From Enterobacter cloacae subsp. cloacae ATCC 13047 (GTDB lineage Bacteria > Pseudomonadota > Gammaproteobacteria > Enterobacterales > Enterobacteriaceae): a stretch of DNA of 64,000 nt. Positions 55,401 to 63,324 of the stretch are shown one piece after another. The stretch is taken from assembly GCF_000025565.1 (NCBI RefSeq), contig NC_014121.1, positions 3,720,001 to 3,784,000 on the forward strand, in the 5' to 3' direction. Position 1 is the stretch's first letter. Each line of letters begins with the position of its first letter. A model generated the notes under the pieces. It was given only the letters and a program-made list of their open reading frames with translations. It made no database searches and was not told the DNA's origin. A program made the position numbers and the translations under genes.

Positions 55401-55667
55401 TTGATGGGCCATGGCCTTCGGCGGCGGTGTCGGGAAGGTGTGTTGGCCGGACGGATACTGTTGAACTACGTTGTCTGGGGCAACGGAAGTGTTTCGGCCC
55501 GACTCTGGAACGCGATCCGCAGCGACGACTGGGCAATTCCGCACGTTAGCCTGAGCAGCCTCGGGGAAATCGTCGTCTGGGCGCGCCCAGACGAGTTTCC
55601 GTCAAGGAACATGCAGACGAGCAAGGGGCTGCGGGCACTCGGCTACAACGTGAGGATCGGTGTTTGA
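55401..55667 (+). pseudogene. Unidentified C-terminal fragment
   Basis: The open frame, up to 88 codons, gives a convincing protein-like tail from about codon 22 (NYVVWGNGSVSARLWNAIRS to LRALGYNVRIGV), while the first part reads through IS66-adjacent sequence. No signal or membrane segment. I do not recognise the family. It may be the end of a gene cut by the IS66 insertion. Confidence 0.4.
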
Positions 55668-55797
55668 TCGAGGCGCCTGTGGTACACGCAGGCTGACGAG
55701 CCAGGCGCTGTCCATTGCCTGATCAGACCGCCCCGCTGCGCCTTGCCTGAGCAGTTGACCTGCATCAATGGGGCGGGAGAACGCTGTACATTGACTC
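55668..55797. other. GC-rich leader region of the stress-tolerance operon
   Basis: A 130-bp stretch without a gene between the unidentified fragment and the promoter of the HTH-hsp20-clpG operon. No operator palindrome is obvious. Confidence 0.4.
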
Positions 55798-55825
55798 TTG
55801 AAGGCTGTCATGGTAAGCGTAATAT
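55798..55825 (+). promoter_or_regulatory. Putative promoter of the HTH-hsp20-clpG operon
   Basis: TTGAAG (55798-55803) and TAATAT (55820-55825) are 16 bp apart, a good sigma70 pair. The overlapping CTTGAA also resembles a sigma32 -35, but I see no convincing CCCCAT-type -10 at the right distance. Confidence 0.5.
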
Positions 55826-55889
55826 CTTACAAAGTATTACAAGGATTTCCTTGGCCGGAACCGCAAAGCGACGCGATTGGAGAGGGTGA

Positions 55890-55929
55890 GATGAAAGCGC
55901 ACCTACAGGGATGAAAGCGCACCTACAGG
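55890..55929 (+). repeat. 20-bp tandem duplication at the HTH gene start
   Basis: GATGAAAGCGCACCTACAGG occurs twice head to tail. The first copy keeps the ribosome site GGAGAGG and an ATG (55891), but this now opens a seven-codon frame MKAHLQG whose TGA overlaps the second ATG (ATGA at 55911-55914). Confidence 0.92.
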
Positions 55930-56192
55930 TGATTTTCACGCTCGATGAATTGGCTGCGTACTTGAAAGTCGGCAAGCGGACGCTTTATCGGCTCGCCGCG
56001 CACGGGGAAATTCCGGCTTTCAAGGTGGGCGGGACGTGGCGGTTTCCTCAAAGTGAAATCGATCAGTGGATCAATGATCAGACCCGAGCCGCAGCAAAGA
56101 AGGAGGTGATGCGCAAGCGTGAACAGCAGAAGTCATCCGAGCAGCCCGTGTCGCCTGGGCGCACTGCCCGTCACAGCAGGCAAAGGGCTTGA
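55911..56192 (+). CDS. Excisionase-type HTH DNA-binding protein of the tLST operon
   Basis: The 93-residue protein has a MerR/excisionase-like winged HTH (FTLDELAAYLKVGKRTLYRL, then KVGGTWRFPQSEIDQWI) and a basic tail. It is the usual first gene of the heat-resistance locus, before hsp20 and clpG, and is probably its regulator. The chosen ATG is the second one created by a 20-bp duplication; the first ATG is out of frame, so translation may depend on coupling to the short leader frame. Confidence 0.88.
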   Translation: MKAHLQVIFTLDELAAYLKVGKRTLYRLAAHGEIPAFKVGGTWRFPQSEIDQWINDQTRAAAKKEVMRKREQQKSSEQPVSPGRTARHSRQRA

Positions 56193-56226
56193 GTAACTCG
56201 TTTTCCAATTTTTCTGGAGGTATGAC

Positions 56227-56796
56227 ATGGACATCGATTTCAAGAAGTTGGCTCCCTGGAACTGGTTCAAGAACGAGCAGCAAGAGCAGCAGACCGTCTC
56301 TTCCCTGCCGGTGCAGCGCAATGACCTGCCAGCGGCGAGCGGGCCAGTCAGCCCGATCCTGCAACTGCATCGGGAAATCGACCGGCTGTTCGATGACGCA
56401 TTCCGGGGCTTCGGTTTTCCGGCGTTGAACATGCCGCAGTGGCCATCCGATTGGTCGGGCATGCTGAAGCCGGCCCTGGACATCCAGGAAACCGACAAGC
56501 AGTACAAGATTGCCCTGGAAGTGCCCGGTGTCGAGGAGAAGGACATCCAGATCACTCTCGACAACGACGTGCTGATGGTGCGTGGCGAGAAGCGCCAGGA
56601 ACAGGAGAAGAAGGAAGGTGGCTTCCACCGTGTGGAGCGCTCCTACGGCAGCTTTCAGCGTGCCTTGAACCTGCCTGACGACGCCAACCAGGATTCGATC
56701 AAAGCATCGTTCAAGAACGGGGTGCTCACGGTCACGATCGACAAGCGCGAGGTCAGCGCGCCGAAGCAGGGACGCTCGATCCCGATCAACGGCTGA
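56227..56796 (+). CDS. hsp20: Small heat shock protein Hsp20 (sHSP-GI type)
   Basis: The 189-residue alpha-crystallin-domain chaperone holds unfolding proteins for later rescue by the disaggregase. A variable N-terminus (MDIDFKKLAPWNWFKNEQQ) is followed by the crystallin domain from about residue 80 (KPALDIQETDKQYKIALEVP, with FKNGVLTVTI near 165) and a short IPI-like tail (RSIPING). It lies between the HTH gene and clpG as in the tLST. High GC, unlike the adjacent lac region. Confidence 0.94.
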   Translation: MDIDFKKLAPWNWFKNEQQEQQTVSSLPVQRNDLPAASGPVSPILQLHREIDRLFDDAFRGFGFPALNMPQWPSDWSGMLKPALDIQETDKQYKIALEVPGVEEKDIQITLDNDVLMVRGEKRQEQEKKEGGFHRVERSYGSFQRALNLPDDANQDSIKASFKNGVLTVTIDKREVSAPKQGRSIPING

Positions 56797-56901
56797 CGTC
56801 GCCGGCTCGTTCGTCACAAGAAAAACCCGGCACGAGACGAGGAGTCGCGGTTCGCGATGCCTCGTCGCCTCAACCTTGTCAACCTTCTCAGGAGCATCAG
56901 C

Positions 56902-59697
56902 ATGGCCAGAAAACAATGCCAGGTCTGCGGCCAACCCGCCACCGTGCGGGTGGAAGCCAATCTCAACGGTCGTCACAGCACCATGCTGTTGTGCGACGAC
57001 CATTACCGGCAATTAGTGCGCCAGCAAAAGCGCACCGTTTCGCCGCTGGAAGCCTTGTTCGGCTCGCGCAGCGGCCTGTTCGAGGACTTCCTCGGCAGTG
57101 ACTTCTTCCGCATCGGCGACGACGCGACGCCAGTTGCCGCCGATACCGATGACGTGGTCGATGCCTCGTTTGGCGAGCCCGCCGCCGCAGGTTCGGGTGC
57201 GCCGCGCCGTCGCGGCAGTGGGCTGGCCAGCCGCATCAGCGAACAGTCGGAAGCCTTGCTGCAGGAGGCCGCCAAACACGCTGCCGAATTTGGCCGCTCC
57301 GAGGTGGATACCGAACATCTGCTGCTGGCGCTGGCCGACAGCGACGTGGTCAAGACCATCCTGGGTCAGTTCAAGATCAAGGTCGATGACCTCAAGCGGC
57401 AGATCGAGTCTGAGGCCAAGCGCGGGGACAAGCCCTTCGAGGGCGAGATCGGCGTGTCGCCGCGCGTGAAGGATGCGCTCAGCCGCGCCTTCGTGGCCTC
57501 CAATGAACTCGGCCATTCTTATGTCGGTCCAGAGCATTTCCTGATCGGTCTGGCTGAGGAAGGCGAAGGGCTGGCCGCCAACCTGCTGCGCCGCTACGGC
57601 CTGACGCCGCAGGCGCTGCGCCAACAGGTCAGCAAGGTGGTCGGCAAGGGCGCCGAGGATGGCCGCGCTGAGACGCCGACCAACACGCCAGAACTCGACA
57701 AGTACTCGCGCGACCTGACCAAGATGGCGCGCGACGGCAAGCTCGACCCGGTGATCGGCCGCGCGCAGGAGATCGAAACCACCATCGAGGTGCTGGCCCG
57801 GCGCAAGAAGAACAACCCGGTGCTGATCGGCGAGCCGGGTGTGGGCAAGACCGCCATCGTCGAAGGGCTGGCGCAGCGCATGGTGGCGGGTGAAGTGCCC
57901 GAGACCTTGCGCGACAAGCGCCTGGTGGAACTCAACATCAACGCCATGGTGGCCGGCGCCAAATATCGCGGCGAGTTCGAGGAGCGCGTGCAGAAGGTGC
58001 TGAAGGAGGTGACCGAGCACCAGGGCGAGCTGATTTTGTTCATCGACGAGGTGCACACCATCGTCGGTGCCGGCCAGGGCGGTGGCGAAGGCGGGCTGGA
58101 CGTGGCCAACGTGTTCAAACCGATGATGGCGCGCGGTGAACTCAACCTGATCGGCGCCACGACGCTGAACGAGTACCAGAAATACATCGAGAAGGATGCC
58201 GCACTGGAGCGGCGCTTCCAGCCGGTGACGGTACCCGAGCCGACGGTGGCCCAGGCCATCATGATTCTGCGCGGCCTGCGCGACACCTTCGAGGCGCACC
58301 ACAAGGTCAGCATCTCCGAGGACGCGATCATCGCGGCGGCCGAGTTGTCCGACCGCTACATCACGGCGCGCTTCCTGCCGGACAAGGCGATCGACTTGCT
58401 CGACCAGGCGGCCGCGCGCGTGAAGCTGTCGGCCACGGCCCGGCCGGTGGCCGTGCAGGAGCTGGAGTCCGAACTGCACCAGCTGCGGCGTGAACAGGAT
58501 TACGTGGCCGCGCGCAAGCAGTACGACCAGGCCGCCGAGCTCGGGAAGCGCATCGAAGCCAAGGAGGCCGAGCTCAAGAAGCTCGTCGAGGACTGGGAGC
58601 GGGAGCGGGCCTCCGGCAGTGCCGAGGTCAAGGCGGAACACGTGGCGCAGATCGTCTCGCGCCTGACCGGCATCCCGGTCAACGAGTTGACGGTGGAAGA
58701 GCGCGAAAAGCTGCTGCACTTGGAACAACGGCTGCACGAGCGCCTGGTGGGACAAGACGAGGCGGTCCGTGCCGTGGCCGATGCCGTGCGGCTGTCCCGC
58801 GCCGGCCTGCGTGAAGGCAGCAAACCGGTGGCTACCTTCCTGTTTCTGGGCCCGACCGGGGTGGGCAAGACCGAGCTCGCCAAGGCATTGGCCGAATCGA
58901 TCTACGGCGATGAGCACGCCCTGTTGCGCATCGACATGTCGGAATATGGCGAACGCCATACCGTGGCGCGATTGGTGGGCGCGCCTCCGGGCTATGTCGG
59001 TTACGACGAAGGCGGTCAGCTCACCGAGAAGGTGCGGCGCAAGCCCTACAGCGTGCTGCTGCTCGACGAGATCGAGAAGGCACACCCTGACGTATACAAC
59101 ATCCTGCTGCAAGTGTTCGACGACGGTCGCCTCACCGACGGCAAGGGCCGGGTGGTGGATTTCACCAACACCATCATCATCGCCACGTCCAACCTGGGTT
59201 CGGACATCATCCAGCGACGGCTGAAGGCGCGCGGGGCGGCCGGCGAGGAGTACGAAAAGACCAAGGCCGGAGTCATGGACGTGCTGCGCGGCCATTTCCG
59301 GCCCGAGTTCCTCAACCGCATCGACGAGATCATCGTCTTCCATGCGCTGGGCAAGGAGGAGATCCGCCACATCGTCGGCCTGCAGCTCGATCGCGTGGCG
59401 CGCAGCGCCGCCAGCCAGGGCGTGACGCTCACTTTCGATCAGACGCTGATCGACCATTTCGCGGAAGAAGGCTACAAGCCCGAGTTCGGTGCGCGTGAAC
59501 TCAAGCGCCTGATCCGCAGCGAGCTGGAAACTGCGCTGGCGCGCGAGATGCTCGGCGGCGGTATCGGCAAGGGCGATCACGCCAGCGCACGCTGGGACGA
59601 CAAGGCCGAACGCGTGGTGTTCGAACGCAAAGAGCCACCGCAGACCCCGGCCGAGCCGGAGCAGCCGGATGCCGCGAAGGCGAGCGACGCATCTTGA
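56902..59697 (+). CDS. clpK: Stand-alone AAA+ disaggregase ClpG (ClpK)
   Basis: The 931-residue Hsp100 protein of the ClpG-GI/ClpK type gives high heat tolerance by solubilising aggregates without DnaK. The N-terminal cysteine-rich domain ([21 protein letters not shown]) distinguishes it from ClpB/ClpC. Next come Clp-N repeats (about residues 105-240), NBD1 with Walker A GEPGVGKT (from residue 310), a short middle domain (about 510-590) and NBD2 with GPTGVGKT (from residue 650). The start ATG 56902 follows CAGGAG; the open frame begins 15 codons earlier without conservation. Intact. Confidence 0.95.
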   Translation: MARKQCQVCGQPATVRVEANLNGRHSTMLLCDDHYRQLVRQQKRTVSPLEALFGSRSGLFEDFLGSDFFRIGDDATPVAADTDDVVDASFGEPAAAGSGAPRRRGSGLASRISEQSEALLQEAAKHAAEFGRSEVDTEHLLLALADSDVVKTILGQFKIKVDDLKRQIESEAKRGDKPFEGEIGVSPRVKDALSRAFVASNELGHSYVGPEHFLIGLAEEGEGLAANLLRRYGLTPQALRQQVSKVVGKGAEDGRAETPTNTPELDKYSRDLTKMARDGKLDPVIGRAQEIETTIEVLARRKKNNPVLIGEPGVGKTAIVEGLAQRMVAGEVPETLRDKRLVELNINAMVAGAKYRGEFEERVQKVLKEVTEHQGELILFIDEVHTIVGAGQGGGEGGLDVANVFKPMMARGELNLIGATTLNEYQKYIEKDAALERRFQPVTVPEPTVAQAIMILRGLRDTFEAHHKVSISEDAIIAAAELSDRYITARFLPDKAIDLLDQAAARVKLSATARPVAVQELESELHQLRREQDYVAARKQYDQAAELGKRIEAKEAELKKLVEDWERERASGSAEVKAEHVAQIVSRLTGIPVNELTVEEREKLLHLEQRLHERLVGQDEAVRAVADAVRLSRAGLREGSKPVATFLFLGPTGVGKTELAKALAESIYGDEHALLRIDMSEYGERHTVARLVGAPPGYVGYDEGGQLTEKVRRKPYSVLLLDEIEKAHPDVYNILLQVFDDGRLTDGKGRVVDFTNTIIIATSNLGSDIIQRRLKARGAAGEEYEKTKAGVMDVLRGHFRPEFLNRIDEIIVFHALGKEEIRHIVGLQLDRVARSAASQGVTLTFDQTLIDHFAEEGYKPEFGARELKRLIRSELETALAREMLGGGIGKGDHASARWDDKAERVVFERKEPPQTPAEPEQPDAAKASDAS

Positions 59698-59918
59698 TGG
59701 CGGGCGAGGCTGCCGTGTCCGACCCCATCGGCCTGGCACTGGCATGGGCAGCCTCCCTGGCCTCGATCGCGGTGGCGGTCGTGGCCGCAGGTCACGCGGG
59801 CGTCTACAAGCGTGATGAGCAGTCCCCACGGCGTGGGGACTGCTCATCAGCGGCGGCACTGCCCTCCCGCTCGCTGGCCATCCGTTCGCGTGACGGCGCG
59901 GCCCATCTGTTCACCTGA
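59697..59918 (+). CDS. Small hypothetical membrane ORF after clpG, probably chimeric
   Basis: Its ATG overlaps the clpG stop (TGATG), which suggests coupling. The 73 codons begin with a convincing membrane segment (GLALAWAASLASIAVAVVAA). From about residue 40 the sequence runs through a long palindrome and continues SPRRGDCSSAAALPSRSLAI, which looks non-native. I suspect the N-terminal part of a tLST membrane protein cut at the palindrome. Function unknown. Confidence 0.45.
   Translation: MAGEAAVSDPIGLALAWAASLASIAVAVVAAGHAGVYKRDEQSPRRGDCSSAAALPSRSLAIRSRDGAAHLFT
59813..59849. repeat. 37-bp perfect palindrome after clpG
   Basis: Two 18-base arms (59813-59830 and 59832-59849; left arm TGATGAGCAGTCCCCACG) pair perfectly around one base. 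It could be a strong hairpin terminator without a T-run, or a deletion joint. It marks the border between clpG and the decayed tail genes. Confidence 0.85.
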
Positions 59919-60391
59919 TCCTCTGGCAACTCGACTTTCGAGGAACAAGGCCCATGGCTGGGTGACGCGGGCAGGCAACTGATAGTCGGTACTCTGTTCG
60001 ACATCTCTTCTCGCAAGGAAATAGAGCAGCAGTTGCTGCGTATGGTGATCACGGACCCCTTTGCTTCACGGTTGAGGGAACATGTTCGCGCAACCGACAT
60101 GGCTGCCCGGATTGGGGGGAGGAATTCGCTGTGTTGTTGGAAGCGGTATCGATAGAAGGCGCCCAAGTATGGGCGGAGCGATTTCGTCAGGACACTGCGG
60201 CGACAGCGGTGGTGTGTGGAGAGGTGTCGATCAGCTATAGCGCCAGCATGGGGGTGGCTCTCCTTGACCCCCGTTTGCACTCTGTCGAGCAGGTGATGCT
60301 GCAGGCGGACAGCGCGCTCTACCAGGCAAAAAAGACGAGGGTGCAACCAAGTTGTGGGCGCACAAGTATTTCAGAATTGAGAGGAGTGGCG
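59919..60391 (+). pseudogene. PAS-GGDEF diguanylate cyclase remnant
   Basis: Frame 59919-60115 reads GTLFDISSRKEIEQQLLRMV and ITDP, the usual PAS-to-GGDEF linker, then jumps to SRLREHVRATDMAARIG, so about 60 residues of the GGDEF core are missing. A one-base loss in a run of six G (60114-60119) breaks the frame exactly at GGEEF. The C-terminal part (EEFAVLLEAVSIEGAQVWAE to DSALYQAKK) continues in the other frame and stays open into psiE. It cannot be an active cyclase. Confidence 0.85.
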
Positions 60392-60880
60392 ATGAAGGAA
60401 AAGCAAGCAGACCCGATCAAAACATTTCGCGCCCAATGGGCAGTGATGACGTTCTACGAGCGCTTTGAACAGGTGATCGCGCTCGCGCTGTCCGCAATCA
60501 TTGCCGTTATCATCGTGGTCTCGCTGCTGCAGCTGATCTCGATCGTCTTCAGCCTGCTGATCATTGATGCATTCAATCCGCTCGATCACAAGGTCTTCCA
60601 GACCGTGTTCGGCATGATCATGACGCTGCTCATTGCCATGGAGTTCAAGCATTCCATCGTGAGGGTGGCCTTGCGGCGCGACAGCATCATCCAGGTCAAG
60701 ACGGTGATCCTGATCGGGCTGATCGCCCTGGCGCGTAAATTCGTAATCCTCGACCCGGAGACCGGCCCCGCCAAGGTCGCGGCGCTTGCAGGCGCGACAC
60801 TGGCCCTCGGGGCGACTTACTGGCTGCTGCGCGAGCGCGATGACCGGACAGCCGGGGAAAGCTCAGATGATCAGTCGTGA
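60392..60880 (+). CDS. PsiE-like phosphate-starvation-inducible membrane protein
   Basis: The 162 residues from ATG 60392 after GAGAGGAG belong to a PsiE-family protein with about four membrane segments (ALSAIIAVIIVVSLLQL, VFQTVFGMIMTLLIAMEF, VILIGLIALARKFVI, ALAGATLALGATYWLL). A psiE gene is a regular member of the tLST tail. The open frame reads in from the upstream GGDEF remnant without a stop, so a fused longer product is formally possible. Overlaps the M48 gene by 14 bp. Confidence 0.86.
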   Translation: MKEKQADPIKTFRAQWAVMTFYERFEQVIALALSAIIAVIIVVSLLQLISIVFSLLIIDAFNPLDHKVFQTVFGMIMTLLIAMEFKHSIVRVALRRDSIIQVKTVILIGLIALARKFVILDPETGPAKVAALAGATLALGATYWLLRERDDRTAGESSDDQS

Positions 60881-61829
60881 TCTGCGCCACGCGCAGAATG
60901 TCGGCGCGCGGCATCGCTGGCACAATCGCCTGCAAACCGTGCTGTTGGTGCTGACCCTGCTCGGAATTGCCGCCGTCGCTGGCAGCCTGCTGTTGGGTGA
61001 CGGCGGGCTTTGGCTGGCGCTTGCGGCTGCGGGGTTCACCCTGCTGCTTGAACCGGCGGCCGCCTCCGGGCTGACCTTGCGGCTGTATGGCGCACGCCCC
61101 CTGCACCCGGATGAAGCGCCCGATCTTTGGGCTGTGTTGCGCGAACTGGCGGCGCGGGCCGGGCTGCCTACCGTGCCGGTACCGCACTACGTGCCCAGCG
61201 GGGTCGTCAACGCCTTCGCCACCGGTTCGAAGCATCACGCGGCCATCGCGCTGACCGACGGCCTGCTGCGTAGCCTCACGCCCCGCGAGTTGACCGGCGT
61301 GCTCGGCCACGAAATCGCGCATATTGCGAACGAGGATTTGCGTGTCATGGGCTTGGCCGATTCCATCAGCCGGCTCACCCATCTTCTGGCCTTGTTGGGG
61401 CAGCTTGCGATCGTGCTCAGCTTGCCAACGCTATTGCTTGGAGTCACGGAAGTCAATTGGCCCGCGTTGCTTCTACTTGCGGTCGCGCCACAGCTGGCCT
61501 TGCTGGCTCAGTTGGGCTTGTCCAGGGTGCGCGAATTCGACGCCGACCGGCTCGCTGCCGAATTGACCGGCGACCCGCACGGGCTGGCCTCAGCGCTCGC
61601 CAAGATCGAGCGGGTGAGCCGCTCCTGGCGCGCCTGGCTGCTGCCCGGATGGGGCAATCCGGAACCCTCCTGGTTGCGCACGCATCCAGCGACGGCTGAA
61701 CGCATTGAGCGCTTGCTGGAACTTGCTCCGCCGCCCGCGATGCCGCCGTTTCCATCGGCCCGTTTCGACCCCGAAGTGACCGTATCACCACGTCCGCCAC
61801 GCTGGCGCACTGGCGGCCTTTGGCGCTGA
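60867..61829 (+). CDS. M48-family (HtpX-like) membrane metallopeptidase
   Basis: The 320-residue zinc peptidase has two N-terminal membrane segments (LLVLTLLGIAAVAGSLLL and LWLALAAAGFTLLLEP), the motif HEIAH at 148-152, a third ligand E223 in REFDADRLA, and more hydrophobic helices between them. This is the HtpX pattern of membrane-protein quality control. The ATG 60867 lies inside the end of psiE, so the genes are coupled. It appears intact and keeps the tLST theme of proteostasis. Confidence 0.88.
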   Translation: MISRDLRHAQNVGARHRWHNRLQTVLLVLTLLGIAAVAGSLLLGDGGLWLALAAAGFTLLLEPAAASGLTLRLYGARPLHPDEAPDLWAVLRELAARAGLPTVPVPHYVPSGVVNAFATGSKHHAAIALTDGLLRSLTPRELTGVLGHEIAHIANEDLRVMGLADSISRLTHLLALLGQLAIVLSLPTLLLGVTEVNWPALLLLAVAPQLALLAQLGLSRVREFDADRLAAELTGDPHGLASALAKIERVSRSWRAWLLPGWGNPEPSWLRTHPATAERIERLLELAPPPAMPPFPSARFDPEVTVSPRPPRWRTGGLWR

Positions 61830-61836
61830 TTTCAAC

Positions 61837-61987
61837 ATGGAGAATGACGTGACCTACCCGACCCCTACAGCCGCCCGGCGCCGGATCGATTCATCCGGCG
61901 CTGGCTCGTCATCACTGGCTGCATCGCCGCACTCATGCTGCTGTGGCAGTTCCTGCCCGCCATCGAAGCCTGGTTCAGTCCCCACGA
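61837..61987 (+). pseudogene. DegP-like protease, N-terminal fragment with frameshift
   Basis: The ATG at 61837 starts MENDVTYPTPTAA. From about 61878 the sensible reading is in another frame: DRFIRRWLVITGCIAALMLL and WQFLPAIEAWFSPHE, a membrane anchor. This resembles the N-terminus of the tLST-type degP gene that normally ends this locus. It stops at about 61985, where an IS3-family element begins, so both a frameshift and a truncation destroy it. The protease assignment rests on position and is tentative. Confidence 0.62.
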
Positions 61988-62440
61988 AACAAATGCTTCA
62001 GCCCGGAAGAGAGGTCTCAGGCCGTCCGGGAGCTCTGTAACCGACGTGGAACCGCGCGTAAAGTTGCACAAAGCATAGGCGTCAGCGTCCCGGTCCTGTA
62101 CAAATGGAAGAAAGACCTTATCAGTGACGAGGCTTATCAATCCATGCGCAAACGAAAGTCAGCCCCTCAGGATAAAAATCAGGATGCTTTACTCGGTGAA
62201 ATCCAGCGTCTCAGGAAGCAGATTCATCAGCTGCAGCTCGAACGTGACATACTGACAAAGGCGAATGAACTGATAAAAAAAGATCTGGGCGTCAGCTTTC
62301 TGAAACTGAAAAACAGGGAGAAAACCCTGATAGTTGATGCCCTTAAGAAAAAGTACCCCGTTGCTGAGTTGCTAAGCGTTCTGCAACTTGCCCGCAGCTG
62401 TTATTTTTACCAAAACGTCTGTACGATAAGTATGCGGTAA
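61988..62440 (+). pseudogene. IS3-family transposase OrfA joined to start of OrfB, 5'-truncated
   Basis: The frame reads NKCFSPEERSQAVRELCNRR, an HTH (RKVAQSIGVSVPVLYKWKK) and a leucine-zipper region (EIQRLRKQIHQLQLERDILT). A slippery AAAAAAG lies at about 62276-62282, the usual frameshift point, and the frame already continues into OrfB-type sequence (KNREKTLIVDALKKKYPVAE) before it stops. The initiating ATG is lost. The rest is in the -1 frame. Confidence 0.78.
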
Positions 62441-62445
62441 TACGC

Positions 62446-63171
62446 GTGATCATGGCCGATATCTTTGAGGAGAATTACCGCTGTTACGGCTATCGGCGCC
62501 TTCACGCGATGCTTCGCGGTAACAACAGGGTTATTTCTGAAAAGGTTGTCCGCAGACTGATGGCAGAAGAGCAGCTCGTTGTTAAGCGCACCAGGCGACG
62601 ACGATACAACTCTTACTGTGGCGAAATCGGCCCGGCACCGGAAAATTTACTCGCTTGGGATTTTAGTTCCTGCAGGCCAAATGAGAAGTGGCTGACCGAT
62701 ATTACGGAGTTCCAGCTTCCGGCTGGAAAAGTCTATCTGTCGCCGGTTATCGACTGCTTTGATGGCCTGGTTGTAAGCTGGTCGATAGGAACACGCCCGG
62801 ACGCGACGCTGGTGAATACGATGCTCGATGACGCACTCGATACGCTCAACGAACATGATAAACCAGTGATACACAGCGATCGTGGTGGCCATTACCGGTG
62901 GCCGGGCTGGCTCGAGCGTATCAACACCTCCGGACTTATAAGGTCCATGTCGCGCAAAGGATGCTCGTCGGATAATGCTGCGTGTGAAGGCTTCTTCGGG
63001 CGTATCAAAAACGAAATGTTCTATGGCAGAGACTGGGCGGGTATCACGCTGGAAAAATTTATCTGCTTCCTGGACAGGTACATACGCTGGTATAACGAGA
63101 AACGTATCAAGCTATCATTAGGTGCAATGAGTCCTGTGAAGTACCGGCAGCATCTTGGGATCACAACATAA
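62446..63171 (+). CDS. IS3-family transposase OrfB catalytic part
   Basis: The 241-residue rve-type integrase core: the DDE residues can be assigned in TDITEFQL, SDRGGH and DNAACEGFFGRIKNE. An HTH_21-type stretch (EENYRCYGYRRLHAMLRGNN) precedes it. The homologous reading starts earlier, at about 62410 (KRLYDKYAVIR), in this frame, so the first ATG here is internal. Without the 5' end of orfA and the left repeat it is probably inactive. Confidence 0.82.
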   Translation: MIMADIFEENYRCYGYRRLHAMLRGNNRVISEKVVRRLMAEEQLVVKRTRRRRYNSYCGEIGPAPENLLAWDFSSCRPNEKWLTDITEFQLPAGKVYLSPVIDCFDGLVVSWSIGTRPDATLVNTMLDDALDTLNEHDKPVIHSDRGGHYRWPGWLERINTSGLIRSMSRKGCSSDNAACEGFFGRIKNEMFYGRDWAGITLEKFICFLDRYIRWYNEKRIKLSLGAMSPVKYRQHLGITT

Positions 63172-63175
63172 CAGT

Positions 63176-63324
63176 CCAGGAAAACATCCGCAGCCCCTGA
63201 GACGACAATAACGCTTTGTGCTGACAATACAGGTGCGCATAACAAAGATTATGTTAAATTCAATGGTAAAATCATTATAAATCAATATCTTAAATATCGA
63301 ACAAGCCCCTTTCTTCCTCAAACC
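63176..63324. other. AT-rich spacer
   Basis: About 150 bp between the IS3 element and the GNAT pseudogene, AT-rich, with no gene. It probably includes the right end of the IS and the native sequence downstream of the GNAT gene. Confidence 0.4.

Larger units (their letters stand above)
61985..63175 (+). mobile_element. IS3-family element, left end truncated
   Basis: Transposase frames without the upstream terminal repeat: the element begins inside codon 1-2 of orfA, joined to the degP-like fragment. The right end lies somewhere after the orfB stop at 63171 and could not be fixed. The element is most like the IS150 branch by its OrfB ending (LSLGAMSPVKYRQHLG). Confidence 0.8.

Noticed and set aside
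55798..55825. A sigma32 heat-shock promoter before the HTH-hsp20-clpG operon
   Set aside because: A CTTGAA -35-like hexamer is present, but no CCCCAT-like -10 lies 13-15 bp downstream; a sigma70 pair explains the site better.
57013..59859. A 948-codon open frame on the minus strand
   Set aside because: A mirror frame of the GC-rich clpG gene. The plus-strand protein has all Hsp100 motifs, while this one has none.
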